Of a DNA stretch of 64,000 bases, positions 25,360 through 33,915 are shown piece by piece. The notes beneath the pieces were generated by a model. The model was given only the letters and a program-made list of their open reading frames with translations. It did no database searches and was not told the DNA's origin. Positions within the stretch are counted from its first letter, which is position 1; the number at the start of each line of letters is the position of its first letter. Origin of the DNA: Amycolatopsis sp. A133 (GTDB lineage: Bacteria > Actinomycetota > Actinomycetes > Mycobacteriales > Pseudonocardiaceae). The stretch spans positions 248,001 through 312,000 of the forward strand of contig NZ_JAVHJU010000067.1 in NCBI RefSeq assembly GCF_031082405.1, written 5' to 3'. A program made the translations under genes and the position numbers.

Positions 25360-26436
25360 TCAAGGGAGGACCGCGAAGCCGGTCCACTCCCCCTTCGGCA
25401 GCGCGGCCGTGCTCAGCCGCCACTGCGGTTCACCGGGGTGCCAGGCGGCGAGGACGTCGTCGGCGAGCACCAGGTCACCGGCGGCCGACCAGTCGAAACC
25501 GCCGCCGCGTTTGAGGTGCTCGGTGGTGAACGGCATGCCCGGTGCGTGCTCCCAGGTCGGCCCGTCCGGGCGGAGCAGCCAGATGTCCCTGGTCTGCGTG
25601 CTGGTGTTCCGGTAGGCGGGGTCGGCGAAGTCGGCGGCCCACACGGTGCCTTCGCGTGACGGCACCACCGTGGGTGTCCGGCCGATCGTGGGCCTGCTGA
25701 GCTGCCTGCTGCTGTTGGCGCGCAGGTCAACCAAGGTCAGGTCGGTCAGGCCGTCGAGCAGCATCCAGTCGCCGGCGGCACCGAGGATGCGCGGGGCCTG
25801 GCGGACCGTGCGGCCGGTCGCCGGGTCGATCAGGGCGTCGGTCGATTCGGCGGCGCCGGAGTTGATGGTGATCAGCAGGCCGTGCGCGGTCTCGGTCCGC
25901 ACCTGGGTGCGGCAGCTGGCGGTCTGGCCGCGGCCGAGCTCACCGTCGGCGAACGAGACGTGCTGGAGGCGGCAGTTGTCCGGGCTGTCCTGCCGGATCA
26001 GCCAGACGCCGTCGCCGCCGGCGTCCGGGGCGACCGACCAGGCGCGGCCGAGGGAGCGGGGCGGGCTCGACGGCCCGGTGTACTCGAGGAGCTCGAAGGG
26101 CCCGGGGCTCTGGGTGTAAGGCGGGTAGACCGTCAGGACGGCGTGCTCGCCGACCCGGGCGACGCTCAGCCCGATGTCACCACCGGGGTAGCCGGGCGGC
26201 GTGGCCGTGGGCCCGTGGTCGGCGTCGAACAGGGTGGGGCCGACCGTCGGGAGCAGCGCGGTGATCCCGATCCCGCCGGTCGCCCGCACGCCGGTGAGCC
26301 CCGTCGGCGGGGCCGGCGCGGCAGACGGCGGTGTCGTCGTGGCGCTCGGCGGCGGCGCCGGAGTTTCGCCGGTGCACGCGGACAGCAGGACTGCGGCCGC
26401 GGCGGCAGCGGCTGCGCGGACTACGGGTCCGTTCAG
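25360..26436 (-). CDS. Putative lipoprotein of unknown function (possible CTG start)
   Basis: About 358 residues. The N-terminus (xNGPVVRAAAAAAAAVLLSACTG) is a typical lipoprotein signal with lipobox LLSAC, followed by a Pro/Thr/Ala-rich linker. The mature domain has repeated segments such as DGVWLIRQDS, GDWMLLDGL, GTVWAADFADP and DIWLLRPDGP that look like blades of a beta-propeller, with one disulfide-capable Cys pair (DNCRL, ASCRT). No ATG, GTG or TTG is well placed before the signal; CTG at 26436 follows GGGGGA at a normal distance. The promoter region is shared with the divergent gene at 26485. Its stop lies 4 bp from the response-regulator stop. Confidence 0.65.
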   Translation of the reverse strand: MNGPVVRAAAAAAAAVLLSACTGETPAPPPSATTTPPSAAPAPPTGLTGVRATGGIGITALLPTVGPTLFDADHGPTATPPGYPGGDIGLSVARVGEHAVLTVYPPYTQSPGPFELLEYTGPSSPPRSLGRAWSVAPDAGGDGVWLIRQDSPDNCRLQHVSFADGELGRGQTASCRTQVRTETAHGLLITINSGAAESTDALIDPATGRTVRQAPRILGAAGDWMLLDGLTDLTLVDLRANSSRQLSRPTIGRTPTVVPSREGTVWAADFADPAYRNTSTQTRDIWLLRPDGPTWEHAPGMPFTTEHLKRGGGFDWSAAGDLVLADDVLAAWHPGEPQWRLSTAALPKGEWTGFAVLP

Positions 26437-26484
26437 GGTTTTCCCCCGATCTCCCTGGTGGAATCCGGTTCTACCATCGAGGGC

Positions 26485-27147
26485 ATGGGCGAGGAAGAGA
26501 CCGCGGCAGCGGAACCGGTGACCGAAACCAAGCCGTTGAACGAGCGCGATCTCCGGGTGTCCGACGACGAGCGCGAGCACGTCGTCGGGGTGCTCCAGAA
26601 AGCGATCGGCCGCGGCATGATCGACCTCGACGAGTTCACCGAGCGCACCGATCGCGCGCTCGCGTCGAAGACCCGCGGCGAGCTGAACGCCGTGCTGGCC
26701 GACCTCGCCGGGCTCTACCACCCGGCCGCGGCCCTCGCCGCTGCTCCGGCGTACGCGGCCCCGGCGGCTTACGGAGGTTACTCGCCGGGGCGGCGCATCG
26801 AGCTCAACGCGAAGTACTCGTCGCTGCACCGCGGCGGGCCGTGGGTGGTGCCGTCCGAGCTGGTGGTGCGCAACAAGTACGGCTCGACAAAACTGGACTT
26901 CACCGAGGCCCAGGTGCAGTCGCCGGTGGTGCACATCGAGCTGGACGCCAAGTGGGGCTCGGTCGAGATCATCATCCCGGAGCACGCGGCGGTGGACCTG
27001 AACGCGATCGGTGACGTCAAGTTCGGCTCGATGGAGGACAAGACGCGCAGCAACGGGCGGATGGGCAACCCGCGGTACGTGCTGAGCGGCCGGGTCCACG
27101 GCGGATCGCTGCTCGTCCGGCACCCGCGGCGCGGGCTCTTCGGCTAG
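26485..27147 (+). CDS. DUF1707 (SHOCT-like) and LiaF-like C-terminal domain protein
   Basis: A 220-residue soluble protein. Residues ~20-75 are a DUF1707 domain (LRVSDDEREHVVGVLQKAIGRGMIDLDEFTERTDRAL), common in actinobacterial membrane-stress proteins. Residues ~105-215 form a beta-helix-like domain related to the LiaF/YvqF C-terminal domain (KYSSLHRGGPWVVP, VVRNKYGSTKLDFTEA, VHIELDAKWGSVEIIIPE). There are no membrane helices. Role unknown; related proteins link to cell-envelope stress. ATG 26485 with GAGGG just upstream. Divergent from the lipoprotein gene. Confidence 0.82.
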   Translation: MGEEETAAAEPVTETKPLNERDLRVSDDEREHVVGVLQKAIGRGMIDLDEFTERTDRALASKTRGELNAVLADLAGLYHPAAALAAAPAYAAPAAYGGYSPGRRIELNAKYSSLHRGGPWVVPSELVVRNKYGSTKLDFTEAQVQSPVVHIELDAKWGSVEIIIPEHAAVDLNAIGDVKFGSMEDKTRSNGRMGNPRYVLSGRVHGGSLLVRHPRRGLFG

Positions 27148-27174
27148 CCGGGGCCCCTCTGCCCCCGGCGACGA

Positions 27175-27213
27175 GAAGGCCTCCCCACCCAGGCATCGGG
27201 TGGGGAGGCCTTC
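27175..27213. terminator. Bidirectional hairpin terminator
   Basis: A perfect 16-bp stem (GAAGGCCTCCCCACCC and complement) with an AGGCATC loop, between the convergent DUF1707 gene and the MFS gene. It can serve both strands. Confidence 0.85.
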
Positions 27214-27218
27214 GCTCG

Positions 27219-28634
27219 TCAGGCGGCCAGCGGCCGGATCGAGCGCAGGTGCCGGGCGACGAACCAGACCAGGGCGGCGAACGCGACGGCGGCGAGCCCG
27301 GCGACGACGTGCAGGCCGTCGGGGAGGCCGTGGGAGCGGGCGACGGCGTCGCCCAGCGTGCCGACCGTCGCGAGGCCGAAGGCGTAGCCGAACTCGTTGA
27401 CGGTCTGAGCCAGCGAAGCGGCGGCGCCGGCCTTGCGCGGCGGAACCGAGCCGACGACGAGGTCCGTGCCCAGCGCGACCATCGGCCCGACCCCCAGCGA
27501 CGTCACGGCGAACCCGAGCGACACCCACACCGGCCCGGCGGCGGGATCGACGAAGACGAGGACGGCCATGCCGGCGGCGGCGAGGGCCACCCCGCCGGCG
27601 ATCAGCCTGCCGGGCCGCACGCGACGGGCGAGCACGGGCGCGGCGAGGAAGCTGACGGTCGAGGCGGCCATCCCCGGCAGCAGGCCCAGCGCGGCCCCGA
27701 CCGGGGAGAGGTGCTGCGCGAGCTGGAAGAACTGCGCGACGAACAGCATGGTCGTGCCGCCGAGCATGCTGAACAGCAGCATCCCGCCGAGGGTGGTGCG
27801 GAAGGCCTTCGCGGCGAACAGGCTGAAGTCGACGAGCGGATCCGCGAGGGTGCGCTGCCGCTTGACGAAGACGTATCCGATGAGGATGCCGGCGGCCAAG
27901 GCGAGCACGGGAACGGTCCGGACGCCGTCACGGGCGAGTTCCTTGACGCCGTAGACGAGGGGCAGGATCGCGCCGAGCGAGAGCGCAACGCTCGGCAGGT
28001 CGAGGCGGCCGGCGGTCTCGTCGCGGTACTCCGGCAGCAGCTTCGGGCCGATGACCAGCAGCAGGACCATGGCGGGCACGCCGAGCAGGAAGACCGAGCC
28101 CCACCAGAAGTGTTCGAGCATGAAGCCGCCGACGACCGGCCCGATGATCGCGCCGACGGTGAAGCAGCCCGCCCAGATCCCGATAGCTTCGGCGCGCTGC
28201 CGCGGGTTCTCGAACATGGTCCCGATGAGCGAGAGGGTGGAGGGAGCGAGCGTGGCCCCGGCGATCCCCAGCGCGGCCCGCGCGACGATCAGCATGCCGG
28301 CACTGGTGGAGAAGGCGGCGACGATGGAGGCGGCCCCGAAGGCGGCGGCCCCGGTGAGCAGCAGCTTCCGCCGCCCGATCCGGTCGCCGAGGGTTCCCAT
28401 GGTGACCATGAACCCGGCGACCATGAAGCCGTAGGTGTCCATGATCCAGAGTTGCTGGGTCCCATCGGCGTGCAGGCTGACGGCGAGTTTCGGCAGGGCG
28501 AGCACGAGCACGAAGACGTCCAGCGAGACGAGCAGGGTGGGCAGAGCCAGCACGGCCAGCCCAATCCACTCCCGACGCCCGGCCCGACGCCCGCCGGCAA
28601 CGGCTTCGGCCGCGACGGGGATGGTGGCGGTCAT
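27219..28634 (-). CDS. MFS transporter, DHA2 (14-helix drug exporter) family
   Basis: A 471-residue membrane protein with about 14 helices. Motif A GTLGDRIGRRKLLL follows helix 2, motif C is seen in the GIAGATLAPSTLSLIG stretch of helix 5, and the first helix LPTLLVSLDVFVLVLALP contains the D/V pattern of EmrB/QacA proteins. Such pumps export lipophilic cations and antibiotics; the substrate is not readable. ATG 28634 with AGAGGA upstream. No local regulator gene is adjacent; the upstream 618 bp is gene-free. Confidence 0.9.
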   Translation of the reverse strand: MTATIPVAAEAVAGGRRAGRREWIGLAVLALPTLLVSLDVFVLVLALPKLAVSLHADGTQQLWIMDTYGFMVAGFMVTMGTLGDRIGRRKLLLTGAAAFGAASIVAAFSTSAGMLIVARAALGIAGATLAPSTLSLIGTMFENPRQRAEAIGIWAGCFTVGAIIGPVVGGFMLEHFWWGSVFLLGVPAMVLLLVIGPKLLPEYRDETAGRLDLPSVALSLGAILPLVYGVKELARDGVRTVPVLALAAGILIGYVFVKRQRTLADPLVDFSLFAAKAFRTTLGGMLLFSMLGGTTMLFVAQFFQLAQHLSPVGAALGLLPGMAASTVSFLAAPVLARRVRPGRLIAGGVALAAAGMAVLVFVDPAAGPVWVSLGFAVTSLGVGPMVALGTDLVVGSVPPRKAGAAASLAQTVNEFGYAFGLATVGTLGDAVARSHGLPDGLHVVAGLAAVAFAALVWFVARHLRSIRPLAA

Positions 28635-28789
28635 GGTGAGGGTCCTCTCGACTCGGGTGCTTCGCTTCTCACCTGTTCGTCGAGCGGGCGGGGGCGGGAT
28701 CGACACCGGCCCGGATCTTTTTTCGGCCGGAACGCAGTGAAGGCCATCCTGGAGAATCTCGAGACGGCCTTCACGGGAGTTTGGGGCGG

Positions 28790-28821
28790 GTTGTCCACAC
28801 CCCTCGATCGTTGTGGACAAC
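28790..28821. promoter_or_regulatory. Inverted pair of perfect DnaA boxes
   Basis: GTTGTCCACA and its exact reverse complement TGTGGACAAC, separated by 12 bases (arms 28790-28799 and 28812-28821). TTGTCCACA is the preferred actinobacterial DnaA box. Lies in the gene-free stretch upstream of the MFS gene. A DnaA-responsive or titration site is possible; another dimeric protein could also use the palindrome. Confidence 0.55.
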
Positions 28822-29025
28822 CACGCTGCTCCAGGTTCGCACAGGGCGGCACTGTCGGTGATGACCGATAGACTGAAAGTGGGGGGGCGCCCCTGCGAGG
28901 TGGGATGATTCGCGCTGGGGCGAATGGTGGGGCTGGGACCGGAAGCCACACCGCCGCGCAGGCCGGGGAGAGCGGCGGGCCGCGCGAGCGGGCAGGAGTG
29001 CTCCACGAGGCGCATCGGGGCCGGG

Positions 29026-29100
29026 CTCGGCTCGGCTCGGCTCGGCTCGGCTCGGCTCGGCTCGGCTCGGCTCGGCTCGGCTCGGCTCGGCTCGGCTCGG
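29026..29100. repeat. Pentanucleotide tandem array, (CTCGG)x15
   Basis: Fifteen exact, uninterrupted copies of CTCGG, from 29026 to 29100. Such arrays are prone to slipped-strand copy changes. It is non-coding as far as I can tell: it lies between the ptsI stop (minus strand) and the start of the MFS gene. Confidence 0.95.
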
Positions 29101-29252
29101 AGAGCGTCGACCTGCTGCTCGATTCGCCGAGGCGCGCAGCCGCAACCAGCGCTACCGGACTCCGGCGCGCAGGCCGTGCCCGCCGGGCGCGGCCCGTTCA
29201 GCGAGGGCCCGACGGCGGCCGATCACTCGGCCGGCGTTGGTGCTCCGGCTCC

Positions 29253-30920
29253 TCAGGGGCGGGCCGCCGCGCGGGCGGCCGCCGGGTTCGATGTGGCCAA
29301 TGTTGCTTCCGCCAGGGCTTGGCACTCCGCCAGCGTCGTGGCCGCCAAGGCGGCGCCCACCGTGCGGACGGCCGGGGCGTTCATCGACAGGCTCGTCAGG
29401 CCCAACCCCGCCAGGACCAGCGCCAACCGGGGGTCCGCGGCCGCTTCGCCGCAGACGCCCGCCGGTTTGCCCGTGGCCTCGGCCGCGTCGCCGATCAGCT
29501 TGAGCAGGCGCAGGAGCGCCGGCTGCCAGGGGTCGTTGAGCTTTGCCACCGCGCCCAGCTGGCGATCCGCCGCGAACGTGTACTGCGCCAGGTCGTTCGT
29601 GCCGACCGAGACGAAGTCGACGACCTCCAGGATCTCGCGGGCGCTCAGCGCCGCCGCCGGGATCTCGATCATCACGCCCGCCCGGGTGATGCCCGCCGCG
29701 CGGACGCGCTCGGCGAACCAGGCCGCTTCCTCGACCGTGGCGACCATCGGGGCCATCACCGAGACCTCGGCGCCGGAGTCCGCCGCCGCACCCGCGATCG
29801 CCTCGAGCTGGCGGTCCAGCACCTCCGGGCGGTCGAACGCCACGCGCAGCCCGCGGACGCCGAGCGCGGGGTTCGGTTCGGCCTCCGGGGACAGGAAGGC
29901 CAGGGGCTTGTCGGCGCCCGCGTCCAAGGTCCGCACGATCACCGGCTTTCCGCGGAACGGCGCCAGCACGGCCGTGTACGCGGCGCGCTGGTCGGCCACC
30001 GACGGCTCGTCCGAGGCGTCCAGGTAGCAGAACTCGGTGCGGAACAGCCCGACACCTTCGGCGCCCGCGTCGGCCGCGGCCTGCGCGTCGGCCGGGGAGC
30101 CGACGTTGCCGTACACCTTCACGCGGTGACCGTCGGCCGTCGCGCCCGTGCCGTTCCACTCGGCGACCTGGGCCACCGTCGCCGTGACGACCGGGGCCGA
30201 CGGGTCCGCGACCTCGACCGTGCCCGCGTCGCCGTCGACCGCAAGCGCTTGCGCGTCCAGTGCCAGCACGCCGCGGACCGCGACGACGGCCGGGATGCCG
30301 AGTGCGCGCGCCAGGATCGCGGTGTGGCTGGTCGGGCCACCCTCCTCGGTGACCAGGGCGAGCACCTTGGCCGGGTCGAGGCCCGCGGTGTCGGCCGGGG
30401 CGAGGTCGCGGGCGACCAGCACGCTCGGCGACGCCAGCTCGGGCACCCCCGGCGGCGCGATGCCGAGCAGCTCGGCGATCAGCCGGTCGCGCACGTCGCG
30501 GACGTCCCGGACGCGCTCGGCCATGTACCCGCCGGCCGCGGCCAGTGCTTCGGCGAAGCCCTCGGCGGCCTGGTAGACAGCACGCGCGGCGGGCAGTCCC
30601 TGCGTCTTGACCAGCGTTTCCGCCTGCGACGTCAGTGCCGGGTCGGCCGCCATCGCCGCGGTTGTGATGAGGATCGTCGCGGCCTCACCGGTGGCGGTCT
30701 CGGCCTGCTTCTCCAGCCGGCCGGCGACGATCGCCGCCGCGGGCGCGATCCGGGCGGCCTCGGCGGCCGGATCGGCCGGGGCGGGGGTGGCGGCGGGCTC
30801 GCCGAGCGGCTCCGCGACGCGGACGACGGGACCACTCGCGCGGCCGGGGCTGACGGCGACCCCGGCCAGCGACCCCGCCGACGCACCCGGCCCCGCGGAG
30901 GCGGCATCAAACTCAGACAT
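29253..30920 (-). CDS. ptsI: Phosphoenolpyruvate-protein phosphotransferase (PTS enzyme I)
   Basis: A 555-residue cytosolic enzyme that takes phosphate from PEP and passes it to HPr, starting all PTS sugar uptake. The N-terminal domain starts with GVAVSPGRASGPV; the phospho-His lies in EEGGPTSHTAILAR; the PEP-binding barrel includes GVGLFRTEFCYLD, RTLDAGADKPL, APMVATVEEAAWF and SVGTNDLAQYTFAADR; GVCGEAAADP near the end contains the active-site Cys. All key residues are present. The ATG at 30920 lies inside the end of the ParB-like gene, so the two are coupled. No ptsH or PTS permease gene is adjacent. Confidence 0.93.
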   Translation of the reverse strand: MSEFDAASAGPGASAGSLAGVAVSPGRASGPVVRVAEPLGEPAATPAPADPAAEAARIAPAAAIVAGRLEKQAETATGEAATILITTAAMAADPALTSQAETLVKTQGLPAARAVYQAAEGFAEALAAAGGYMAERVRDVRDVRDRLIAELLGIAPPGVPELASPSVLVARDLAPADTAGLDPAKVLALVTEEGGPTSHTAILARALGIPAVVAVRGVLALDAQALAVDGDAGTVEVADPSAPVVTATVAQVAEWNGTGATADGHRVKVYGNVGSPADAQAAADAGAEGVGLFRTEFCYLDASDEPSVADQRAAYTAVLAPFRGKPVIVRTLDAGADKPLAFLSPEAEPNPALGVRGLRVAFDRPEVLDRQLEAIAGAAADSGAEVSVMAPMVATVEEAAWFAERVRAAGITRAGVMIEIPAAALSAREILEVVDFVSVGTNDLAQYTFAADRQLGAVAKLNDPWQPALLRLLKLIGDAAEATGKPAGVCGEAAADPRLALVLAGLGLTSLSMNAPAVRTVGAALAATTLAECQALAEATLATSNPAAARAAARP

Positions 30921-31650
30921 GGTCTAGACCATAACGCAGATAGGCCTCGATATCTCGTGGTGGCGGGCACAAGCCGCGGCGCCGCACCTGTTCGAGCACC
31001 GGCCGGACCTCCTCGTGCCACCAGGAGCCGGCCAATTCGTCGCGGCTGCGCACGGGCCGTCCGGCCAGCATACGGCGAAATCCCCAGGCCTCGGCCGAAT
31101 CGGCGAGCCGGAACCAGTCGGCCGGGTCGTCGAGCCACAGCCCGAGGCGGACGTCATCGGGCAGCGGCACGCGCTCCAGGAACATCCGCTCGGCGGTCTT
31201 CGACGGCAGGTCGGCGAGCGTCAGGCAGCGCAGCGCGCAGGCGACCGTGCTGATCCAGCGGACGCGCGCGCGGACGGTCCGGGCGCCGCGAGCCCGCGCG
31301 ATGCCGACGCGGTGGTGGCCGTCCTCGACGAAGAACATGTCGGAGAGCCGCACGAGCCGCACCGGCGGGAGGTCGGCCGACGTCCGCGCCAGCTGGTCCC
31401 AGCGTTCGCGCAGTGCCCGGTTGCGCGGCCGGAACTCGCGGTCGAAGTCCCCAGCGCGGGCGACCGTGCCGACGATGCCCTCCAGCGGCACGTCGTAGAC
31501 GCCTTCGTCGAGCTCGGTCTGCTTGCCGAGCGCCTTGAGGGTTTCGCCGAGCGGCATGATCGCGAGCCGGTCGGGGCGGCGCGCGTCCGCGATCGCCCGC
31601 AGCTGAGCTGCGTAACCGCGCCACCAGGCCGAGTCGAACGAGTCGCCCAT
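30913..31650 (-). CDS. ParB-like nuclease-fold protein
   Basis: A 245-residue cytosolic protein with a ParB N-terminal-like core: VRLVRLSDMFFVEDGHHRVGIARARGARTVRARV matches the substrate-binding strand-loop with the DGHHR motif seen in ParB/sulfiredoxin-fold proteins. There is no helix-turn-helix of chromosomal ParB, so a partitioning role is unlikely. The C-terminal half is helical, with several Trp (WFRLADSAEAWGF, SWWHEEVRP). The stop at 30913 overlaps the ptsI start. Function unknown; CTPase or nucleotide binding is only a possibility. Confidence 0.65.
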   Translation of the reverse strand: MGDSFDSAWWRGYAAQLRAIADARRPDRLAIMPLGETLKALGKQTELDEGVYDVPLEGIVGTVARAGDFDREFRPRNRALRERWDQLARTSADLPPVRLVRLSDMFFVEDGHHRVGIARARGARTVRARVRWISTVACALRCLTLADLPSKTAERMFLERVPLPDDVRLGLWLDDPADWFRLADSAEAWGFRRMLAGRPVRSRDELAGSWWHEEVRPVLEQVRRRGLCPPPRDIEAYLRYGLDHV

Positions 31651-31678
31651 GTGACCTGCAACACGGCAGCCCGGATGA

Positions 31679-32548
31679 TCATTCCCCCAGGTCGGCGGCG
31701 GTGGGGTAGGACGGCTGGGCTCCGTGCCGCGTCACGCTGAACGCCGCGACGCGCACTGCTCGCTTCGCCGCGGAGACCAGGTCGGTGCCGTCGGCGAGCG
31801 ACGCGGCGAGCGCGCCGGCGAAGGCGTCCCCGGCCCCGGTGGTGTCCACGGCGTCGACCGCCGGCGACTCGACCCGGCTCACCGAACCGGCTTCGACGAC
31901 GACGGCGCCCGCCGCCCCGAGCGTGACGACAGCCGACCGCGGCCCGACGTCGAGCAGCTTCCGGAAGTCCGCGCCGGGCCCGGTGAGCCAGGCGGCCTCG
32001 TGCTCGTTGACCAGCAGGACGTCGAGCTTGGCCAGCGTCTCCGGGGAGAGCTTCGCCGCGGGCGAGAGGTTCAGGAGCACCTTCACGCCCTTTTCGGCGG
32101 CCCGCGCGACGGCGTGCTCGACGGTCGGCAGCGGCACCTCGAGCGAGACGACCATGACCCGGACCCCGTCGAAGACGGCGTCGACGTCGGCGGGCTCCAG
32201 GCTGGAGTTGGCGCCGGGGGAGACGAGGATCGAGTTCTCGCCGTCCGGGGTGACGGTGATGTAGGCGATGCCGGTCGGCCGGTCGCTGGTCCGGACCAGC
32301 CCGGTGTCGACGCCGGCGGCGCGGAGCGAGTCGAGCAGCAGCCTGCCGTACGCATCGTCGCCGACGGCGCCGAGCAGGGCGACGTCCGCCCCGAGCCGGC
32401 CCGCCGCGACCGCCGTGTTGGCTCCCTTGCCCCCCGGCGAGAGCACGGTGTCGCCGCCCAGTACCGTCTCCCCGCCGGCCGGCCGCCGATCCACCGCGAC
32501 GACGAGGTCGGCGTTGGCCGATCCCACCACGAGCACGTCAGAGTTCAT
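31679..32548 (-). CDS. rbsK: Ribokinase (PfkB family)
   Basis: A 289-residue sugar kinase. The N-terminal part has VVGSANADLVVAVDRRPAGGETV and SPGGKGANTAVAAGRLGA (ribose-binding di-Gly motif); the C-terminal PfkB signature DAVDTTGAGDAFAGALAASL has the catalytic Asp. It phosphorylates D-ribose or a related pentose or nucleoside sugar to the 5-phosphate. ATG 32548. No ribose transporter is next to it. The 270 bp before it (32549-32818) is gene-free and holds the hairpin at 32689. Confidence 0.92.
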   Translation of the reverse strand: MNSDVLVVGSANADLVVAVDRRPAGGETVLGGDTVLSPGGKGANTAVAAGRLGADVALLGAVGDDAYGRLLLDSLRAAGVDTGLVRTSDRPTGIAYITVTPDGENSILVSPGANSSLEPADVDAVFDGVRVMVVSLEVPLPTVEHAVARAAEKGVKVLLNLSPAAKLSPETLAKLDVLLVNEHEAAWLTGPGADFRKLLDVGPRSAVVTLGAAGAVVVEAGSVSRVESPAVDAVDTTGAGDAFAGALAASLADGTDLVSAAKRAVRVAAFSVTRHGAQPSYPTAADLGE

Positions 32549-32688
32549 GCTCGCACTGTGTCACGAAGACGGCCGCGAAAGTGTCCGGACCAGGTCAGGG
32601 CGGGCAAGGGCGGGAAAGTGAAGGTTTTTGTAACTTATCCGGGGCCGAGTGCGACAATCATGCGAGCAGCGGTTGCCCGTCACTCGAT

Positions 32689-32708
32689 CGGGGGATGTCC
32701 GTCCCCCG
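32689..32708 (-). terminator. Hairpin after the T7SS minus-strand cluster
   Basis: A 7-bp perfect stem (CGGGGGA/TCCCCCG, 6-base loop) in the gap between rbsK and the PH-like gene; 110 bp beyond the stop of the latter. A weak candidate because no T-run follows. Confidence 0.4.
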
Positions 32709-32818
32709 GCCGTCACTTCGTGGCCCCGGTCCCGCTCTCCTGGTGCGTCATCGCGGAGACGTGATGACGTTGCCCCAACCGGCGCGAGCCGGGCAGGGCA
32801 TCGGGTCGCCGGCGCCGA

Positions 32819-33910
32819 TCACGTAGCCCCCCGAGTGATCGGCGTCGGCGGCGCCCCCTGCACCAGCCGCAGCACGTTCCTTGCCGCACCAGGGGAAACT
32901 TTCGCGGCCAACGGCCGATCGTCACCACGTCGGAGAATCGCGCGAAGCGCGACGTAGTGGCGAGTGGCCTTCTTCCCCGAAGCTTCGACCGTCAGCCGGG
33001 CCAGGTCGGCCCGCCGTACCCGCACCGGGTCACCGTCATCCGGCCGCCAGGTGATCGCGTCGGCCGTCAGGGCGAACTCGCCGGCTTCGCCGCGGTAGCG
33101 CGTCAGGTAGAGCAGCACCCAGATCGCCACGGCCACCGGCAGCGGGATCCCCGGCGGGATGTCGTAAACGGCCGGAGCCACGAAGTCGGCGATGACGGCG
33201 AGCCAAGCCGTCCACAGGACGGCCAACCGGCCGGCGGAAGCCTGCTCGGCGCGGACGAGGGTGCGCGGCGGGTGGGCGCTCCAGCGTTTGACCAGGCGCT
33301 TCACCGGGTCCGGCACGCCGAAGCCGCCGCGCCGGACGTTCTTGGAGGTCCATCGCCCGAGGCCGGGACGGTACCGCTCGATCGCCGCCGACGCCTTCTC
33401 GGCTTCCTCCCGGGCCATCGCCGACGAGAGGATGAAGCCGTCCGGCGACCGGTGCCGGCAGTCGGGGTTCAGGTTCCGGATCGCGTCCTCGTCCACCAGC
33501 GAAACGGCGAACGCGACCCGATCGCCGGGCTCGCCGCCGCGGAAGTCGAACCGGTGGATGTCGCTCCACGGCAGGACGAGCGTCGTCTTGTCCTCGAGCG
33601 GCTGCCGGAATCCGTCGGGACCGAACTCGACCCGCGCCGTCGACAGCGAACCGTGGCGGCGGATGTACCGCCGCATGAGCGGCCCGCTGCAGAAGCACAG
33701 CACCGCCAGCACGCCGAGCGCGGGTGCCACCAAGCGCGCGACCGGGTCGTAGCTGCGCGCCCACACCAGCAGGCCGGCCGCGACGGCGGGCGCGAGGCCG
33801 AGGAACGCCACGCACCCCGCCGTCGTCCGCAGCACGGACTGCGGATGGTGGAGTGGCAGCCGGACCTGCACCACGGCCGTCTCCGGCCCGCCGGGAGTCG
33901 TCGACACCAC
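32819..33910 (-). CDS. Membrane protein with PH-like domains, T7SS cluster
   Basis: A 363-residue protein with two pairs of hydrophobic helices (residues ~30-80 and ~225-275). Each is followed by a PH-like beta domain (ARVEFGPDGFRQPL...LPWSDIHRFDF, and FALTADAITWRPDDGDPVRVRRADLARLTV). It is predicted to sit in the cell membrane with the PH-like parts inside. GTG start at 33910, 5 bp after the stop of the WXG-bearing gene at 33916, so it is part of that minus-strand unit. Not a recognised T7SS core component; a scaffold or substrate-linked role is a guess. Confidence 0.65.
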   Translation of the reverse strand: MVSTTPGGPETAVVQVRLPLHHPQSVLRTTAGCVAFLGLAPAVAAGLLVWARSYDPVARLVAPALGVLAVLCFCSGPLMRRYIRRHGSLSTARVEFGPDGFRQPLEDKTTLVLPWSDIHRFDFRGGEPGDRVAFAVSLVDEDAIRNLNPDCRHRSPDGFILSSAMAREEAEKASAAIERYRPGLGRWTSKNVRRGGFGVPDPVKRLVKRWSAHPPRTLVRAEQASAGRLAVLWTAWLAVIADFVAPAVYDIPPGIPLPVAVAIWVLLYLTRYRGEAGEFALTADAITWRPDDGDPVRVRRADLARLTVEASGKKATRHYVALRAILRRGDDRPLAAKVSPGAARNVLRLVQGAPPTPITRGAT

Positions 33911-33915
33911 GGCGG

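Larger units (their letters stand above)
28635..29252. other. 618-bp gene-free region with repeats and a DnaA-box palindrome
   Basis: No supported gene; open frames through it are low-complexity artefacts of the pentanucleotide repeat. Contents from left to right: the MFS promoter side, a 9-bp inverted repeat (GTGAAGGCC at 28737-28745, GGCCTTCAC at 28766-28774), the DnaA-box palindrome at 28790-28821, a G-run near 28881, and the CTCGG array at 29026-29100. Confidence 0.7.

Noticed and set aside
28905..31253. Long plus-strand open frame across the pentanucleotide array and ptsI
   Set aside because: It is antisense to ptsI and gives Arg/Gly-rich low-complexity peptide typical of GC-rich shadow frames.
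30913..31650. Chromosome-partitioning ParB
   Set aside because: The DGHHR core is present, but there is no helix-turn-helix, no parA and no parS-like sites nearby.
32549..32818. c-di-AMP (ydaO-type) riboswitch or small gene
   Set aside because: Some hairpins are present but the conserved core bases are not, and the downstream gene on the plus strand does not exist.
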